Below, piece after piece: positions 44,775 to 55,431 of a stretch of DNA of 64,000 nt (positions are counted from its first letter, which is position 1; the number at the start of each line of letters is the position of its first letter). Made by a program: the position numbers and the translations under genes. Below the pieces are notes generated by a model. That model did not search any database. It was not told the DNA's origin and saw only the letters and a list, made by a program, of their open reading frames with translations. The DNA comes from Macrophomina tecta (Eukaryota > Ascomycota > Dothideomycetes > Botryosphaeriales > Botryosphaeriaceae), in assembly GCA_024180945.1 (NCBI GenBank), contig JAKSGN010000006.1, forward strand, positions 2,480,001 to 2,544,000, given 5' to 3'.

Positions 44775-44902
44775 AGCTGCGTGGCGCAGCGGAAGCGGTA
44801 AGTCATTACAACAGCCTGGACCAAGCAATTCAATCAACTAACATCCTCAATAGCGCCGGGCTCATAACCCGGAGGACAATGGATCGAAACCATTCGCAGC
44901 TA
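44775..44902 (+). tRNA. Initiator tRNA-Met (CAT) split by a spliceosomal-type intron in the D stem
   Basis: 5' part 44775-44797 (23 nt), insert 44798-44853 (56 nt), 3' part 44854-44902. Joined, they form a 72-nt tRNA with all stems paired: acceptor AGCTGCG/CGCAGCT with discriminator A, D stem GCGC/GCGC, anticodon stem CCGGG/CCCGG with loop CTCATAA, T stem AATGG/CCATT. Initiator marks are all present: A1:U72, three G:C pairs next to the anticodon loop, and A54/A60 in the loop ATCGAAA instead of TTC. A box (TGGCGCAGCGG) and B box (GGATCGAAACC) are intact. The split falls between positions 24 and 25, not at 37/38 where tRNA endonuclease introns lie. It is likely transcribed by Pol III, with a terminator just downstream. 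Confidence 0.9.
44798..44853 (+). other. Spliceosomal-type intron inside the tRNA-iMet gene
   Basis: The 56-nt insert begins GTAAGT (perfect U2-type donor), has AACTAAC (branch site) about 14 nt before its end, and ends CAATAG. Length and signals match mRNA introns of neighbouring genes, such as the ISA1 intron with its ACTAAC branch. The only other boundary giving the same tRNA is a one-base shift (GG...TA), which lacks splice signals. Confidence 0.85.
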
Positions 44903-44910
44903 ATGCTTTC

Positions 44911-44931
44911 TTTTTGCAATATTTTTTTTTT
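44911..44931 (+). terminator. Pol III terminator of tRNA-iMet
   Basis: T5 at 44911-44915, nine bases past the tRNA end, backed by a T10 run at 44922-44931. Confidence 0.8.
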
Positions 44932-45552
44932 GCACGCATTTCTCCACCTTGATGACTGTGCGAAGGACTTTATGACTCACGATCCTCTTCCGAAATACGA
45001 TCAGTGCAGATTGAATGATGCCGAGCTACAATGTGTTTGATCGTGTCTTTTGCCTTCCTTTTTGAGTCAAACGGAGTATCTCGACTTGGTGTCGCGCCAC
45101 AAGACGGTGAGCTTCTCCAAAATCTAACTGGGATCACAGTGAAGGCAGCAATTTTCGAACAGTCCGTCACACTAGCCCTTACACTCTCCATCTTTTGCCC
45201 GACGTTCAGGCGTTTCGTTTCTTTGTGTGCGTTCACTCGGCTCCTCATCAGATCCCGGGTCGTTTCGCGGAACGTGTGCCCCGGGCTTCTCATTCCCCAC
45301 ATCCTTGTCACTTTTTTTTTTTTTTCCACTGCACACCCGTCGTCATCTTCCTGCGCTGCTCGAAACGCGTCTTGACTCCACAAGAAAATAAAACTGGGTT
45401 TATCTTCCCCTTCAATACAAACAAAAATCTTTTTCCCTCCAGTCGTTGCAGATACCTCCTCCCAGTGCCTCGATGCTCCTCGCACGGCCCTCCATCCTGC
45501 CCCACATCCGCCCGGAACAAAAAGATGCCCACCCCTGAGCCTCAGGGAGGGG
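44932..45552. other. Intergenic between the two tRNA genes
   Basis: About 620 bp with a T-rich patch near 45310-45326. A long minus-strand frame here runs into the tRNA-Thr gene and is not a real gene. Confidence 0.6.
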
Positions 45553-45558
45553 AAAAAA
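45553..45558 (-). terminator. Pol III terminator of tRNA-Thr
   Basis: A6 on the plus strand (T6 on the transcribed sense), about 40 nt past the tRNA-Thr 3' end. No closer T4 run is seen. Confidence 0.55.
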
Positions 45559-45598
45559 CATAGCATACACCTGTTGGCTGACAGGCTCGCTGAACGCC

Positions 45599-45670
45599 TG
45601 CCCCCTATCGGAGTCGAACCGATGGCCTCGACATTACTAGTGTCGCGCTCTACCACTGAGCTAAAGGGGC
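45599..45670 (-). tRNA. tRNA-Thr (AGT)
   Basis: 72 nt without an intron. Acceptor GCCCCTT/AGGGGGC (one T:G wobble) with discriminator A, D stem GCTC/GAGC, anticodon stem CGACA/TGTCG with loop CTAGTAA (anticodon AGT, read as IGU), T stem ATCGG/CCGAT with loop TTCGACT. A and B boxes are standard. It lies 0.7 kb from the split initiator tRNA on the opposite strand. Confidence 0.95.
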
Positions 45671-48600
45671 TTGTGGTGTTGATTCAATTCAATTGCCTGG
45701 AGGGGCTCCTGATGGGGAGGAACGTGACCGGCTATGAATATATATTGAAAACATAGCAAAAGAGCCAGGTGCTTGCAGGAATTTGACTGGAAAATGCAAT
45801 TCGGAATTTGGAATGAGTGGTGTTGTTGGGGGGGGTCGTTGAGGTTTGTTAGGCGTGAATATGCCTCCCTGTGTTGGTGTGGATCGCTAATGTGATGGTA
45901 TCCTTGATCCAAGGCATCGCATATAATAAGCAGCAAGACTTCCGCGATAGTTCTACATGCTAGAGCAGCAGCTTTGGAGGACTCCGATCAAAGGTATACT
46001 GTCTCGGGTCCTCTACTCCTACCGACATATGCTTCTTTCCCACCGAACAGAACCTTCTCGCCTCTGCCGGACTTATCCGTCAACTCAGCACAGACACTCC
46101 CCATTCTTCCTCAACTCCACTGAGAAACCCTCTCGGAACTTTTCGAAAAATCTTAAGCTTCCCGGTTATATGTGGCATTCAAGCGCTGCCAGCGCTCTGA
46201 CCCCGTCAAGACCAATGGCATGGACGAGTCATCACTTGCTTTAGCCGCTATGGGCGATTGCATGATGGACGCATTATGTCTCGTAACTTCAGGAAAAGCT
46301 AAAATTAAAGCTCCATTCCAGCACATGCGGCGGAGCTACAGCTAATCTCCCCTGAAGGGCCGTAATCATGCCCATGTTTGGAGTAGCTGCCCTACCTGCA
46401 GAAATCTGGTATCTTCTCCGACTCATCCATCCCGTGATTTACTGAAGTCAAGAGAAACTGGACTGGCTCTCACCACTCAAAATGCTTCAGGGATTCCTCT
46501 TCGGAATACAATGCGTTCCACATGTCCCAAGCCCACATCTTTCCGCGATCGATAATGTCCTCTCATCCAAGGCAAGTTTACCAACTTGTAGTTCCTTGCG
46601 TTGAAGGTTATAACTTGGCAACCCACAACACGCCATGTAGCCAAGTGCTTGGTGCTTCTATGGGGCTTCTCCCCTGAGCTACTTCTCCATCTCCTTGAGC
46701 TATTGTCCTCCTTCGAAAGTACCTGACGAGTGACTCAAACGGGTATGATATCGAGCCGGTGGGCGCAAGGAATCTCGCTCCGTAACTTCAATCTTTGGAT
46801 GTCCGCGACGAGACAAGAGGGGCAACAGCGCAGCCACAGGAGAACATGGACCAGGCCATCGTAGTTTCTGTGGAGCGAGCAAGCCTGCGCCCAAATGAGA
46901 CTATGGAATGCGGGCAGCGTGATAAATTTGGCTGTTCTCGTGCGGAGAAGCGCGCATATGCAGTCGACGGCGTGCGTGCTGATAGCCTGGTATTTCCTAA
47001 GCGATTTACGAATGTGCCGTGCCCGAAAGGTTGACCTGGCGGAGACGGGAATAGTGACGACGCTACATCGGGCCCCAGACGAATCTCATACTTGAGATCG
47101 AGAGGCAATCTGTAAGCATCTCCGATTGCAGTTGTTGTCACGAAAGGTAGTTGGTATGAAGCTCGAGACGTTGGCGTGCGCTACTGAGGCGATCCACATA
47201 ACGGCGCGGTCAAAGTCTTTCCTATGGTAGGCCGTGACGCCTATAACCGCCTCGGCCTGTGAGGAGTTCAGGGTTTACACTGTCTTCCAATGATAGCCAT
47301 GTATTGGCGCTTCCGTCGGGTGCGGCGGCGGAGAGCTCATGGTTAGGAAGGCAGCAGCATTCCGCGCTGACAGCGGGGCTGGTGATTAGGCCAAAGCAGT
47401 CGTTGAGCGTCGGATAGGGCCAGAAGCACTGGCAAAGCCTATATAACGTCAATACCATAATTATCTACTATACATACTTGATGTGCTTACCAACTTCTGT
47501 TTTTGGAGAGTGAATCCAGGCAGTGGGTGATTATTGGGTACAGGGCGACAGTGCGCACTGCCCGACAGCTTAGAAGCCCAATATCGCGGTCTTCCGGTCT
47601 CCAAAATCCTGAGATGCTCCTCATTGATTTGTAGGCGTGTATGATTACAGGCTTGCAAGAAGTGATAATTCAAAGTTCAAGCTGTATAATTTAGCCCGAT
47701 CCAGTACTTTTCGCTAATATTCTTGCAGTTTTCCTCCTCCTGTCTCATTCCGCTCGTCAGGATACTGATCACCTCTCTTGGCTTATCTCCCCTCGAATTC
47801 CGCATCTGACTTCAACTGCTCTTCCTCTTTTTTCAACGTGTGCTGGAAAACCTCATCGATGAGTTTCGGGAGATTCGCCCAACAACGGTCTACTCGGCTC
47901 GGCGTGCTTGATATCAGTCCACCTTCGCAGCTTCGATAGATTTCGAACTTGATAGACAGATGCAATCCTCCATAAAGTCTGTCTCTGGCTAGCTATTTCT
48001 GGATGCGGGCAGAATTTGGCCAGGACTTCCGGGGGCAGAGGGCCTTTACGCCATTATATCTTGAGGCGGACCAGGGTTAGGCCTCCTGGTGTCGTAGTTC
48101 TTCATTAGAAAGTGTCAAATACCTTCGGATATCCATGTGATTGTTCGTTACTTCCGTACGGCGTATTTGTTTTTAGGTAACTACATTGCTGGTTTGTGTG
48201 GATCGCGATTAAGATGTAGTTTTCATCCGCCATAAAAGTGAACAAATGCAAAGCAGATGTAACGTGGTGCTAGTGTTGACATCCAAAGTAACATTGAGCC
48301 TCAGCCGTATTGCGAGGAGGACATGCAAGCGATGCGTTTTCGATATGCTTCTAGTATAATGTTGTCAAACTTTGGGGTTGTCCCAGGCTGTAGGAGCATG
48401 GCGTGCGAAACAGGCACCGCGAGCTTCTATGATGGGAAGCGTCTTGGTTGTGGTGTAAGAGATTGTAAACAGCTGACCACGCAAGACTTTAATACTCCAA
48501 TGAAGTCTACCCGGCCACTTCAGGCCACTGTTGCCTAAAACGAAGCAAGGCGAATCTACTGCGCCACCCACCGCAACCCTCACCCAACTAATGAATTACA

Positions 48601-48988
48601 TCCAAACAGATTCGAATTTTTGGGCGCAAGAAGTACCCCGCTCAATAAGCTTCCAAATCTTGAAAGTTTTTGATTTGCGTCTGATCTTTACATTCGCCCA
48701 AATCAAGCCATACGGGAGAAATTAAACTTTGACTGCCTCGGGCTCAGAGCTACTCTCTATGCTCAATTACGGTACCAATGCAAAACATTGAAAGCCATTT
48801 CCACCTGAGAGATCATGCCAAATAATCTTGCCTCACCTTCTCGGCACTCCAAAAACTTAAGGATGTGCTTCTACTTTCAAGAATCCAGCACAATAAATTA
48901 CTAGCTAAGAGGTATCTCCCACATAATTTCATAATACATAGAAGGAAACTCGCCTAAAAAACTTCAACGACTCAACCATGACCATTTC
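45671..48988. other. 3.3-kb gene-poor region
   Basis: No family is recognised. Several short minus-strand frames (46788-47141, 47222-47458, 47461-47673, 47783-47965) lie in series and could be fragments of one decayed gene, but no motif supports this. The segment from 48540 to 48960 is AT-richer than the rest. No TIR, LTR or RNA gene was seen. Confidence 0.45.
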
Positions 48989-50836
48989 TCATTCCGTGAG
49001 ACGCGTGCGCGACCCCGATTTACTCCCTGAGCTCGCCCGTGCCCGTGAAGAGGACTGGCGTGGATAATGAAATGATTGAGCCGGAAGCTCGTACGCAATC
49101 TCATGCTGGCTGCTCGCCAACATGGGAGATTGTGTCCATAGCTCTACCGGCGCCATGGGAATGATATATCGATAAGGGCACTGCGGACTGTGAGCCTCGT
49201 GGGCACAGCCGAACGGACACTTGATCTCATCGGATGGCGCGCTCACCGGCCAACTGTCAGATGCTGGTTTTTGCTGCCGTCGTCGGCGCCACCACAGTAA
49301 GCCACCTGTTGCAAGTAGGATGATGACGGCTCCAGCAAACAATACCAATAATTCCGCCAACGCTCAAACTCGACGAAGCATTAGACTTTATTGAGTCTGT
49401 ATTCCCGGTACTGCTGCTATCTGCTGTGGGTGTGGGGCTTGATATTATGTCTCCACTGCCATCGTCGGCGAGCACCGTCCAGTGGCTTGACCAGCTGTCC
49501 GCAAAAGTAGATCCGTCATCTTCTGAAGTCTCGATGGAGACGTCATCATCCGCTATATCCCTACGTTCTTCCCCCAGTCCATTCCGGGAAGGTCCGGGCC
49601 CAGGAGCTTGACCAAGGCAGGTCATCTAGGTGCGGAAATTGTGTCCAATAAAGGCTGCTTGAAGGAAGGATCGGCCGAGACGGTACTGCTTACCGGAAGC
49701 AGGTTCGTATTCGTTGCAGGGGAAGTAAGGAGTTGGCTTGGTAACGATAGGGGTATCAAGTGTGAGGTTCAGTAAGGCGAACGATACTTTGATCGTAACG
49801 TTTGATACATCACTGTTTCCCGACGCGAAGACGAAGCTCAGGTGGGCCGGTGAGGTAACAACTTTCTCGTAGTCTGGATCGTCGACATCCCATAGGTAAT
49901 AGCGCAGCGTCGTGTCGTAGCGAACAGGCAAATTCTTGGCAATCTCCTCACACGTCTTTCCTGGCAAGTACATGTAAGGGCTTCCAGGATCGATTCCCAC
50001 CTGCAATGTGGTTTGCTCGCTAGTGTTGTTCAGGAGTAATCCAGTCTTGGTTTTCAGGCCATCGGAGAACGGGGAACCTCCCGTCTCGACGCCAATGCCA
50101 ACGTCCAGGAGCTCTACTGCACTTCCAGTATAATTAGTGTATGTCCCGAGTGTTCGGCCTTTGTCGTAGCCACGAAGGACCAGAGAACCGCCGTAATCGA
50201 ATCCTGCTGCACCAACATGAAGGAGGTAGGAATAGGAAGGGATGATGCTTTGATTGATAAGCCACCAGTGATCATGAAGCCAGAGCGCGCACTGTCGGAA
50301 GTGGCCGTGGAAAAGTATTGAGCCTGCTCCGAACCGCTGCCGCCTAGAGCCATCGTCCCGACCTGTGGTCCGTACTTCTTTCCGGCAGGTGTCGAGAAGG
50401 CAATGTTGTCGACCGAAATCAGGGGGACGCTCGAAACGGTCTGCCCATTCACCGTCATGGCTTGTACGAATGTCTCGCCATCGCCAATTTTGGCTCCGGT
50501 GTCGCTGTACCAGCCGCCCCGAAAGTTGGTCCCGGTCGTATCCGTATAGGCAGGCTCCCACGTACCTCCTTTTCCACAAGGGGTGTCGGGATATGCGTCA
50601 CACGCCGCATCGCTCAATATCATAGAGCCGTAGGTGCCGCTGGGAATCAGGTCGATTTGTGTCGTACCCTGGGACTTGACTCCTCCAACTTGTACTGACA
50701 CGGCATGCCAGGGTCCATCCGGGCCATAAGAAGTCGTGCTCCAGGGGACGTTAAGGTTTGCCGCTGCGTTGCTGAGGTCAACCAGTAGAAATATCGAGAA
50801 GGCGAACGCTGGGAGGCCCGCCGCGACGTCCCGCAT
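48989..50836 (-). pseudogene. Aspartic-protease-like (A1 fold) membrane protein, decayed
   Basis: Read from the Met at 50836, a signal peptide (AFAFSIFLLVDLSNAA) leads into a pepsin-like fold. The first active-site region (IDLIPSGTYGSMIL) lacks the D-T/S-G triad; the second reads GIDPGSPYMYLP. Fungal members of this class are often non-catalytic. Three lesions are seen. A one-base deletion near 50255-50265 shifts the frame before LINQSIIPSYSYLLHVGAAG. An in-frame TAG at 49626-49628 falls between AAFIGHNFRT and MTCLGQAPGPGP, both family-like. A one-base insertion near 49337-49339 shifts back just before a transmembrane helix (AGAVIILLATGGLLWW) and a cytoplasmic RRRR tail that ends at 48989. 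The two shifts cancel. Coding outside the lesions remains well preserved, so decay is recent or the sequence has errors here. Confidence 0.65.
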
Positions 50837-52173
50837 CTGTGGTTCCGGGATCCCGCCCTGAACTGTGTGTTGAGCTTTTAGAATAACGGTGCGTATACGA
50901 GCCGTCGAAAGAGAGTACAGAGTCGACAAACAATTAGAGGAATGATTGTCGGGACAGCAGCGCTAGCATACTGAAAAGACAGGGAAAGGAATCTTGGCGA
51001 AAGAGAGAGGCAAGCGCAGAGCAAGAAAGATTTCAAGCGGGAGAGCCAGCCATGCACCAACTTTCAAGTTCCTGCTTGCGATGCTGTGCCTCACTTCTCT
51101 CCACAAACAGGCCTAATAATATCTAAACGCGCGTGACGTGACGGCCAATGGATATTTGAGTTTACCCGCCGCCGAGGATCGTCACTGGCTTCGAGCGGCG
51201 GAGGAGGGACGAGCGCCTCTGTCTAAACGGACTAGAGCCTTGCCAGCAGTCCTTTCGCGCTGGAAGACCGGATATCACGACTCTCTGCACATTCCCAGAA
51301 CAGGGATAAGCATCCATCGTCTCAAGGCTGTCGCTTATCGAATCCATTCTGGCGGACCAAGGGCATGGCAGCTCACTCCCTAAGACTGGGCTTGCCACCG
51401 GCTTCTCCAGAAGACCAGCCTCCCTTAGTTGTGGGCAGTGATACTACTTTTCTTCGTTACGCGTTTACAGTGCACCGCACTGCTGATCCGCATGCGTAGC
51501 TAACACGCTGACGTCGCGATTTCGTACATGTTTCTAATCAGGTGTTCAGCTCAGATAGATCCTCACTGAGCACAGCAATCGCGAAAACGGCCCAGTCCGT
51601 ATTCTCTTTCCGGGGAAGGAGAGACTAGGCATCCGTGCGGAGCAAAGAGACGGATTCCGTGTCACCTGGCGGCGAGCGCAGGCAGCAAGACGGTGAATGA
51701 GTAGCGGGCGGGCTGCAAGAAGTGACGATGATGTGCTGGTGTTGCTGTGCCGCACCTGGTGGCACGGCACAGCCGCTGAGCCCTACATAGCCATTTGGGG
51801 GCGAGACCACGCAGCTGCTGACGGCCCGTTAGGCGCGCGCAATAGAACAAGTCCTTCGATTGGCCGCTGCAGCACCAAATGTGACGAATGCACGACCCCA
51901 GGGCGATGAGGCACAGCTGAAAAGATAAGATGCCCGAACGCGCTTCCCACGCGTGCGTCCGGCGCCCTCGCCTCTTGTCTCTCTCGTTGTTCGCGTCACC
52001 GCGACGTTGCAGCTGCCGAAAAGCTCCGCTCTGTGCGCCTCGACGACGCTGCAGGGCAGCTTTGACGGACGCGTATACCTGGAGGCTTTGTTTTAGGACC
52101 CTGCGTCCGCAGCAGACCTCGCTTTCGCTCCCGCTCCAGCTCCAGCTCCACCATCGTTAATACATCGCAGAAG
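50837..52173. other. Intergenic, 1.3 kb, no gene seen
   Basis: Upstream flanks of the protease-like pseudogene and the divergent GT25 gene. A pyrimidine-rich leader with Arg/Ser-rich frames precedes the GT25 start. No supported feature. Confidence 0.55.
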
Positions 52174-53460
52174 ATGCTAGTCGCAAGAAAGCACCTCCAG
52201 CTACTGTCCGCACTCTTTTTCAGCTGCTGTATTTTGGTGTACTATCGAGAGCTGTTCCATCCTTACGTCTACCGATCTCCACCCGAGCCAGCAGCCCCTG
52301 AGCACGTCAACTGGCATGGTCCAGCCAACGCAACGCTTGGCTTTGGTGCAGTCATCGTTGCCTCTGGCCCGGGCTCGCCACGCCGTGCCAAAATCATCCC
52401 GGCCTCCAACGTCACCGAAATCAGCCTAACGATCCCAGAGCAGCCAGAGTGGACGGACCAGCACCTCCAGAATTTCACTGACGCGATGAAATGGGGTGGT
52501 CGTGACACTGGGCGTGGTTCTGCATTGGCTTGGCTGTCCCACGATCATGCCCTGAAGTGGTATGCGAATCCTGTACGACCGGGCTTTTTGTTCGGAGCTA
52601 ATCAAGTACACAGGTTTCTGAACTCCGGGCTAGAGACAGCCTTAATCCTCGAAGATGACGTCGACTGGGATATCCATCTGCGGACGGTCCAAATACCACA
52701 AACAGCGGGAGCAATCCGTGAGTTGCTCATGGGCCCGAGCTATTACGGCAACCTCAGCGCCTGGGACATGATTTGGATCGGCCATTGCGGCGACTGGTTC
52801 AACAAACTTGAGGACGGTATCGGACCTGGTTTCCAAGAACCGGCGACGTTGGCTTCTCTCCCGCACAAGATCTTCAGCGACAGCAGTCTGCCCGACCGCG
52901 AGAATCTGCACCCATTCACCAAGGATCTGCTCACCGCTCTCGAGCTCCCAGAGAAGACGCGAACCGTCCACAAGTCCATCTGGCCGTTGTGTACTTTCGC
53001 GTATGGCGTCACCCGGCGCGGCGCCGCCCGAATAATCGAGGAGATTGCACCCATCGACAGGCCGGAACAACCGCATTACGATGAGGCGCTTTGGCATGGG
53101 TGCAGAGTTCGGGGCTTGGAATGCTACACTGTCAACCCCGAACTCATGCACCACATGCCTGGGGACAGCATTATCGCCCAGGAGGACTCTCGTGAGATTA
53201 TCTACCTTCCACCAGTAGATGCGAAGGGTCTCGACCAGTGCAAAGCGAGAGGAGAGACCAGCAATATCGAATGTGGATTCTGGAGTGGAGACTTCGAGTT
53301 CGACAACGAAGAGAAACTCCAACTGCTCAGGGAAGAGGTTGGGAGGAAAGGAAGATGCTTGAAACCGAATCGCGAGCAAGGGCCAGCGCAACAACCGCAA
53401 GAACCACCGGTAGCCGACAACAGTGCGTTTACAACACCTGTTCTGGTTGGCGGGGAATGA
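52174..53460 (+). CDS. GT25-family glycosyltransferase (type II membrane protein)
   Basis: GT25 enzymes transfer galactose or related sugars onto glycans; the fungal acceptor is not known. A short cytoplasmic tail (MLVARKH) is followed by a single membrane anchor (LLSALFFSCCILVYY), placing the catalytic domain in the Golgi lumen by inference. The catalytic region has GSALAWLSHDHALKW and the metal-binding ALILEDDVDWDIHL. Other family segments are WPLCTFAYGVTRRGA and YDEALWHGC. A 54-nt stop-free intron at 52560-52613 (GTATGC...ACACAG with GCTAATC branch) should be removed: it turns the sequence into ALKWFLNSGLETALILEDD, as in homologues. The mature length is then 410 residues. If kept, an 18-residue insert would disrupt the fold. 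Confidence 0.85.
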   Translation: MLVARKHLQLLSALFFSCCILVYYRELFHPYVYRSPPEPAAPEHVNWHGPANATLGFGAVIVASGPGSPRRAKIIPASNVTEISLTIPEQPEWTDQHLQNFTDAMKWGGRDTGRGSALAWLSHDHALKWYANPVRPGFLFGANQVHRFLNSGLETALILEDDVDWDIHLRTVQIPQTAGAIRELLMGPSYYGNLSAWDMIWIGHCGDWFNKLEDGIGPGFQEPATLASLPHKIFSDSSLPDRENLHPFTKDLLTALELPEKTRTVHKSIWPLCTFAYGVTRRGAARIIEEIAPIDRPEQPHYDEALWHGCRVRGLECYTVNPELMHHMPGDSIIAQEDSREIIYLPPVDAKGLDQCKARGETSNIECGFWSGDFEFDNEEKLQLLREEVGRKGRCLKPNREQGPAQQPQEPPVADNSAFTTPVLVGGE

Positions 53461-54480
53461 TTGTTTCTTTAATGCATAGCAAAATGGCGTTTTGAGGATT
53501 ATTTTTTTTTTTTTTTTTAAAAAAAAAACAAGCAATGAGATACCCGCTCCTGAATGGAGGCTCAAGACACAGAACAGTGGTTCAAGCAACCTAGGGCGAG
53601 CTTGAACATGGCATAATTGTGAATTTGTGTAGAATCTGTAACACGGAAGAAGAATTCCAAAAGCCATTCTCAGTTTCTTTTTCCAATATCAACTTGTTAC
53701 TCTATATCAAAGCTTCATGTACGGGTCATTGAATGCGGCCAGAGTCGAGAACAGATGTATGTGTATACTCTAAATTTGGAACGCGGATCAGGGATCTGTT
53801 GAGAACGCCCAGATATGGTCGTCAGACGAGCATCTTGTGTGATCAGACTGATGTGGTGTTACTGCTGCTCTATCAGCGAGGTGTCAGCCCAAGGCGAACC
53901 GTGCCTGTGAGGAAATAAATGACGCGTGGCCAGACAAGGGGTCGTGCAACAGAGCTTCAAGCCACCATGGAGGCGCGTCCTTGCGTGGATGCCTCGGTCG
54001 ACCTCTGTTTAATCTGCAGATTACTGCACAAAGCATTCCAATAATTCTGTGGATGTGGAGAGAAAGAAGGCACCAGCGAGGAGCAGATGACATCATACGA
54101 TCATGTGAGATGGGACTCCATTCACGCGGCCTTTGTTGGGAGAAACCGATGAGAACAGAGCAACCTGGAGCGCGGTTGAGCGATGGGCAGCGTGAGGTCG
54201 GCAGAGGGGCAGCCATGATCGGCAGCGATGCCGGAAGGAGGAGTGCACCCTGAAGGACAGAGGCGCGCCGCTGGTGCGAAACGGCAGACCCTGAGTACGA
54301 TTACAACAAGTGAAGCGTGATTGGCCAAACTCATCCCTGGCCAGGTTTTACCGAGAATATGACGACGGTCCCGGCGGCCGCGGTTAAGGATTACACACAT
54401 CATCAAAGCCGCCGCACGCCCACGACTCAACCATCCTCTCCATCACCACTACCCTCCGCGCCTGTCCATTGTCCTTCGCC
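53461..54480. other. Intergenic with T17-A11 palindromic tract
   Basis: A T17 run directly followed by A11 at 53502-53529, 40 nt after the GT25 stop. The rest is the upstream region of ISA1. No gene is seen. Confidence 0.7.
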
Positions 54481-55293
54481 ATGCCTTTTCCGCGCTCTGC
54501 CACCAGCGCACTCGCTGCTGCGCCGTCCATGTTCCGCTTCGCCACCTCGACTTCTCTCTCCGCGTCGAGAAGCTGTCCCCAGTGCTTCCGCTCCATGTCA
54601 TCCGCCAGGCAGACCCGCCATCTGCAGACCGCGAGCGCATACCAGCCGCATACGCTACAGCCTCCACCCACCCCGCCGAGGAACACTGGCATCCCCGACA
54701 CGTCCATCGCCGGCGGCAAGCCCGAGGTTAACGAGACCCGGCCTCCCCGTTTGACTGAGCACCGCGGATTTCCGGCCGCCGCCGCCAGCGATAAGAATAG
54801 CAGCGTCAGCGTGACTGAGGGCGAGGCTCAGAAGTCCAAGCCTGCATTCCACACCGAGCCTGCTCCGTCCCCAGCGCCAACCAAGAGACCGAGCCGCTTC
54901 AAATTCAAGCCGAAGAAGGCCGCCATGACCCTCACTCCTTCCGCTGTCTCTGCGCTGCGCGAACTTCTTGACCAGCCTGAGCCTAAGTTGATCCGGGTTG
55001 GAACCAAGAACAAGGGCTGCTCTGGCTTGGCGTACCATCTCGAGTATGTTGACAAGCCCGGCAAATTTGACGACGCTGTCGAACAGGACGGCGTCAAGGT
55101 TTTGATCGACTCGAAGGCGCTCATCCACATCCTGGGCAGCGAGATGGACTGGGTTGAGGACAAGCTGAGCAGGAGATTTGTCTTCAGGAATCCCAACATC
55201 AGTAGGTTTGCCACTTGGTCTTATTTATGATATCATACTAACGAGTGCACAGCTGAACAGTGCGGCTGCGGCGAGTCCTTTAGCGTGAACTAA
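54481..55293 (+). CDS. ISA1: Mitochondrial iron-sulphur assembly protein ISA1 (A-type/HesB)
   Basis: It helps build [4Fe-4S] clusters for aconitase-type, biotin synthase and lipoyl synthase enzymes in mitochondria. Two exons: 54481-55201 and 55253-55293 (GTAGGT...CACAG with an ACTAAC branch), giving 253 residues. The Arg/Ser/Ala-rich N-terminus (MPFPRSATSALAAAPSMFRF) is a presequence. A long low-complexity Pro/Ser/Lys linker follows to about residue 145. The HesB domain starts MTLTPSAVSALRELL and holds the three cluster cysteines: NKGCSGLAYHLEY and the CGCGESF supplied by the second exon. The ATG at 54481 is the first in frame. ISA2 is the alternative, but the linker and CGCGESFSV end favour ISA1. 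Confidence 0.9.
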
Positions 55294-55431
55294 ACTTTGC
55301 TGTGTACCGAACCATTTCCTCGTTAATTTCACGGCTGGCGTTGCATTGGAAGGCGTTATAAGCGGTCACTAGACATTGGCTGCAAAGTCGTTTTTGGTCC
55401 TACGGAATGTCGGATATATCCCCCTCGTTGT

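Noticed and set aside
44970..45656. Minus-strand frame of about 228 codons
   Set aside because: Its start overlaps the tRNA-Thr gene (the translated IGSTPIGG is tRNA sequence), and the rest has no domain.
49626..49693. A GTAAGC...CTAG intron that would remove the TAG of the protease-like gene
   Set aside because: The segment encodes the conserved LGRSFLQAAFIG part, and removing 68 nt breaks the frame.
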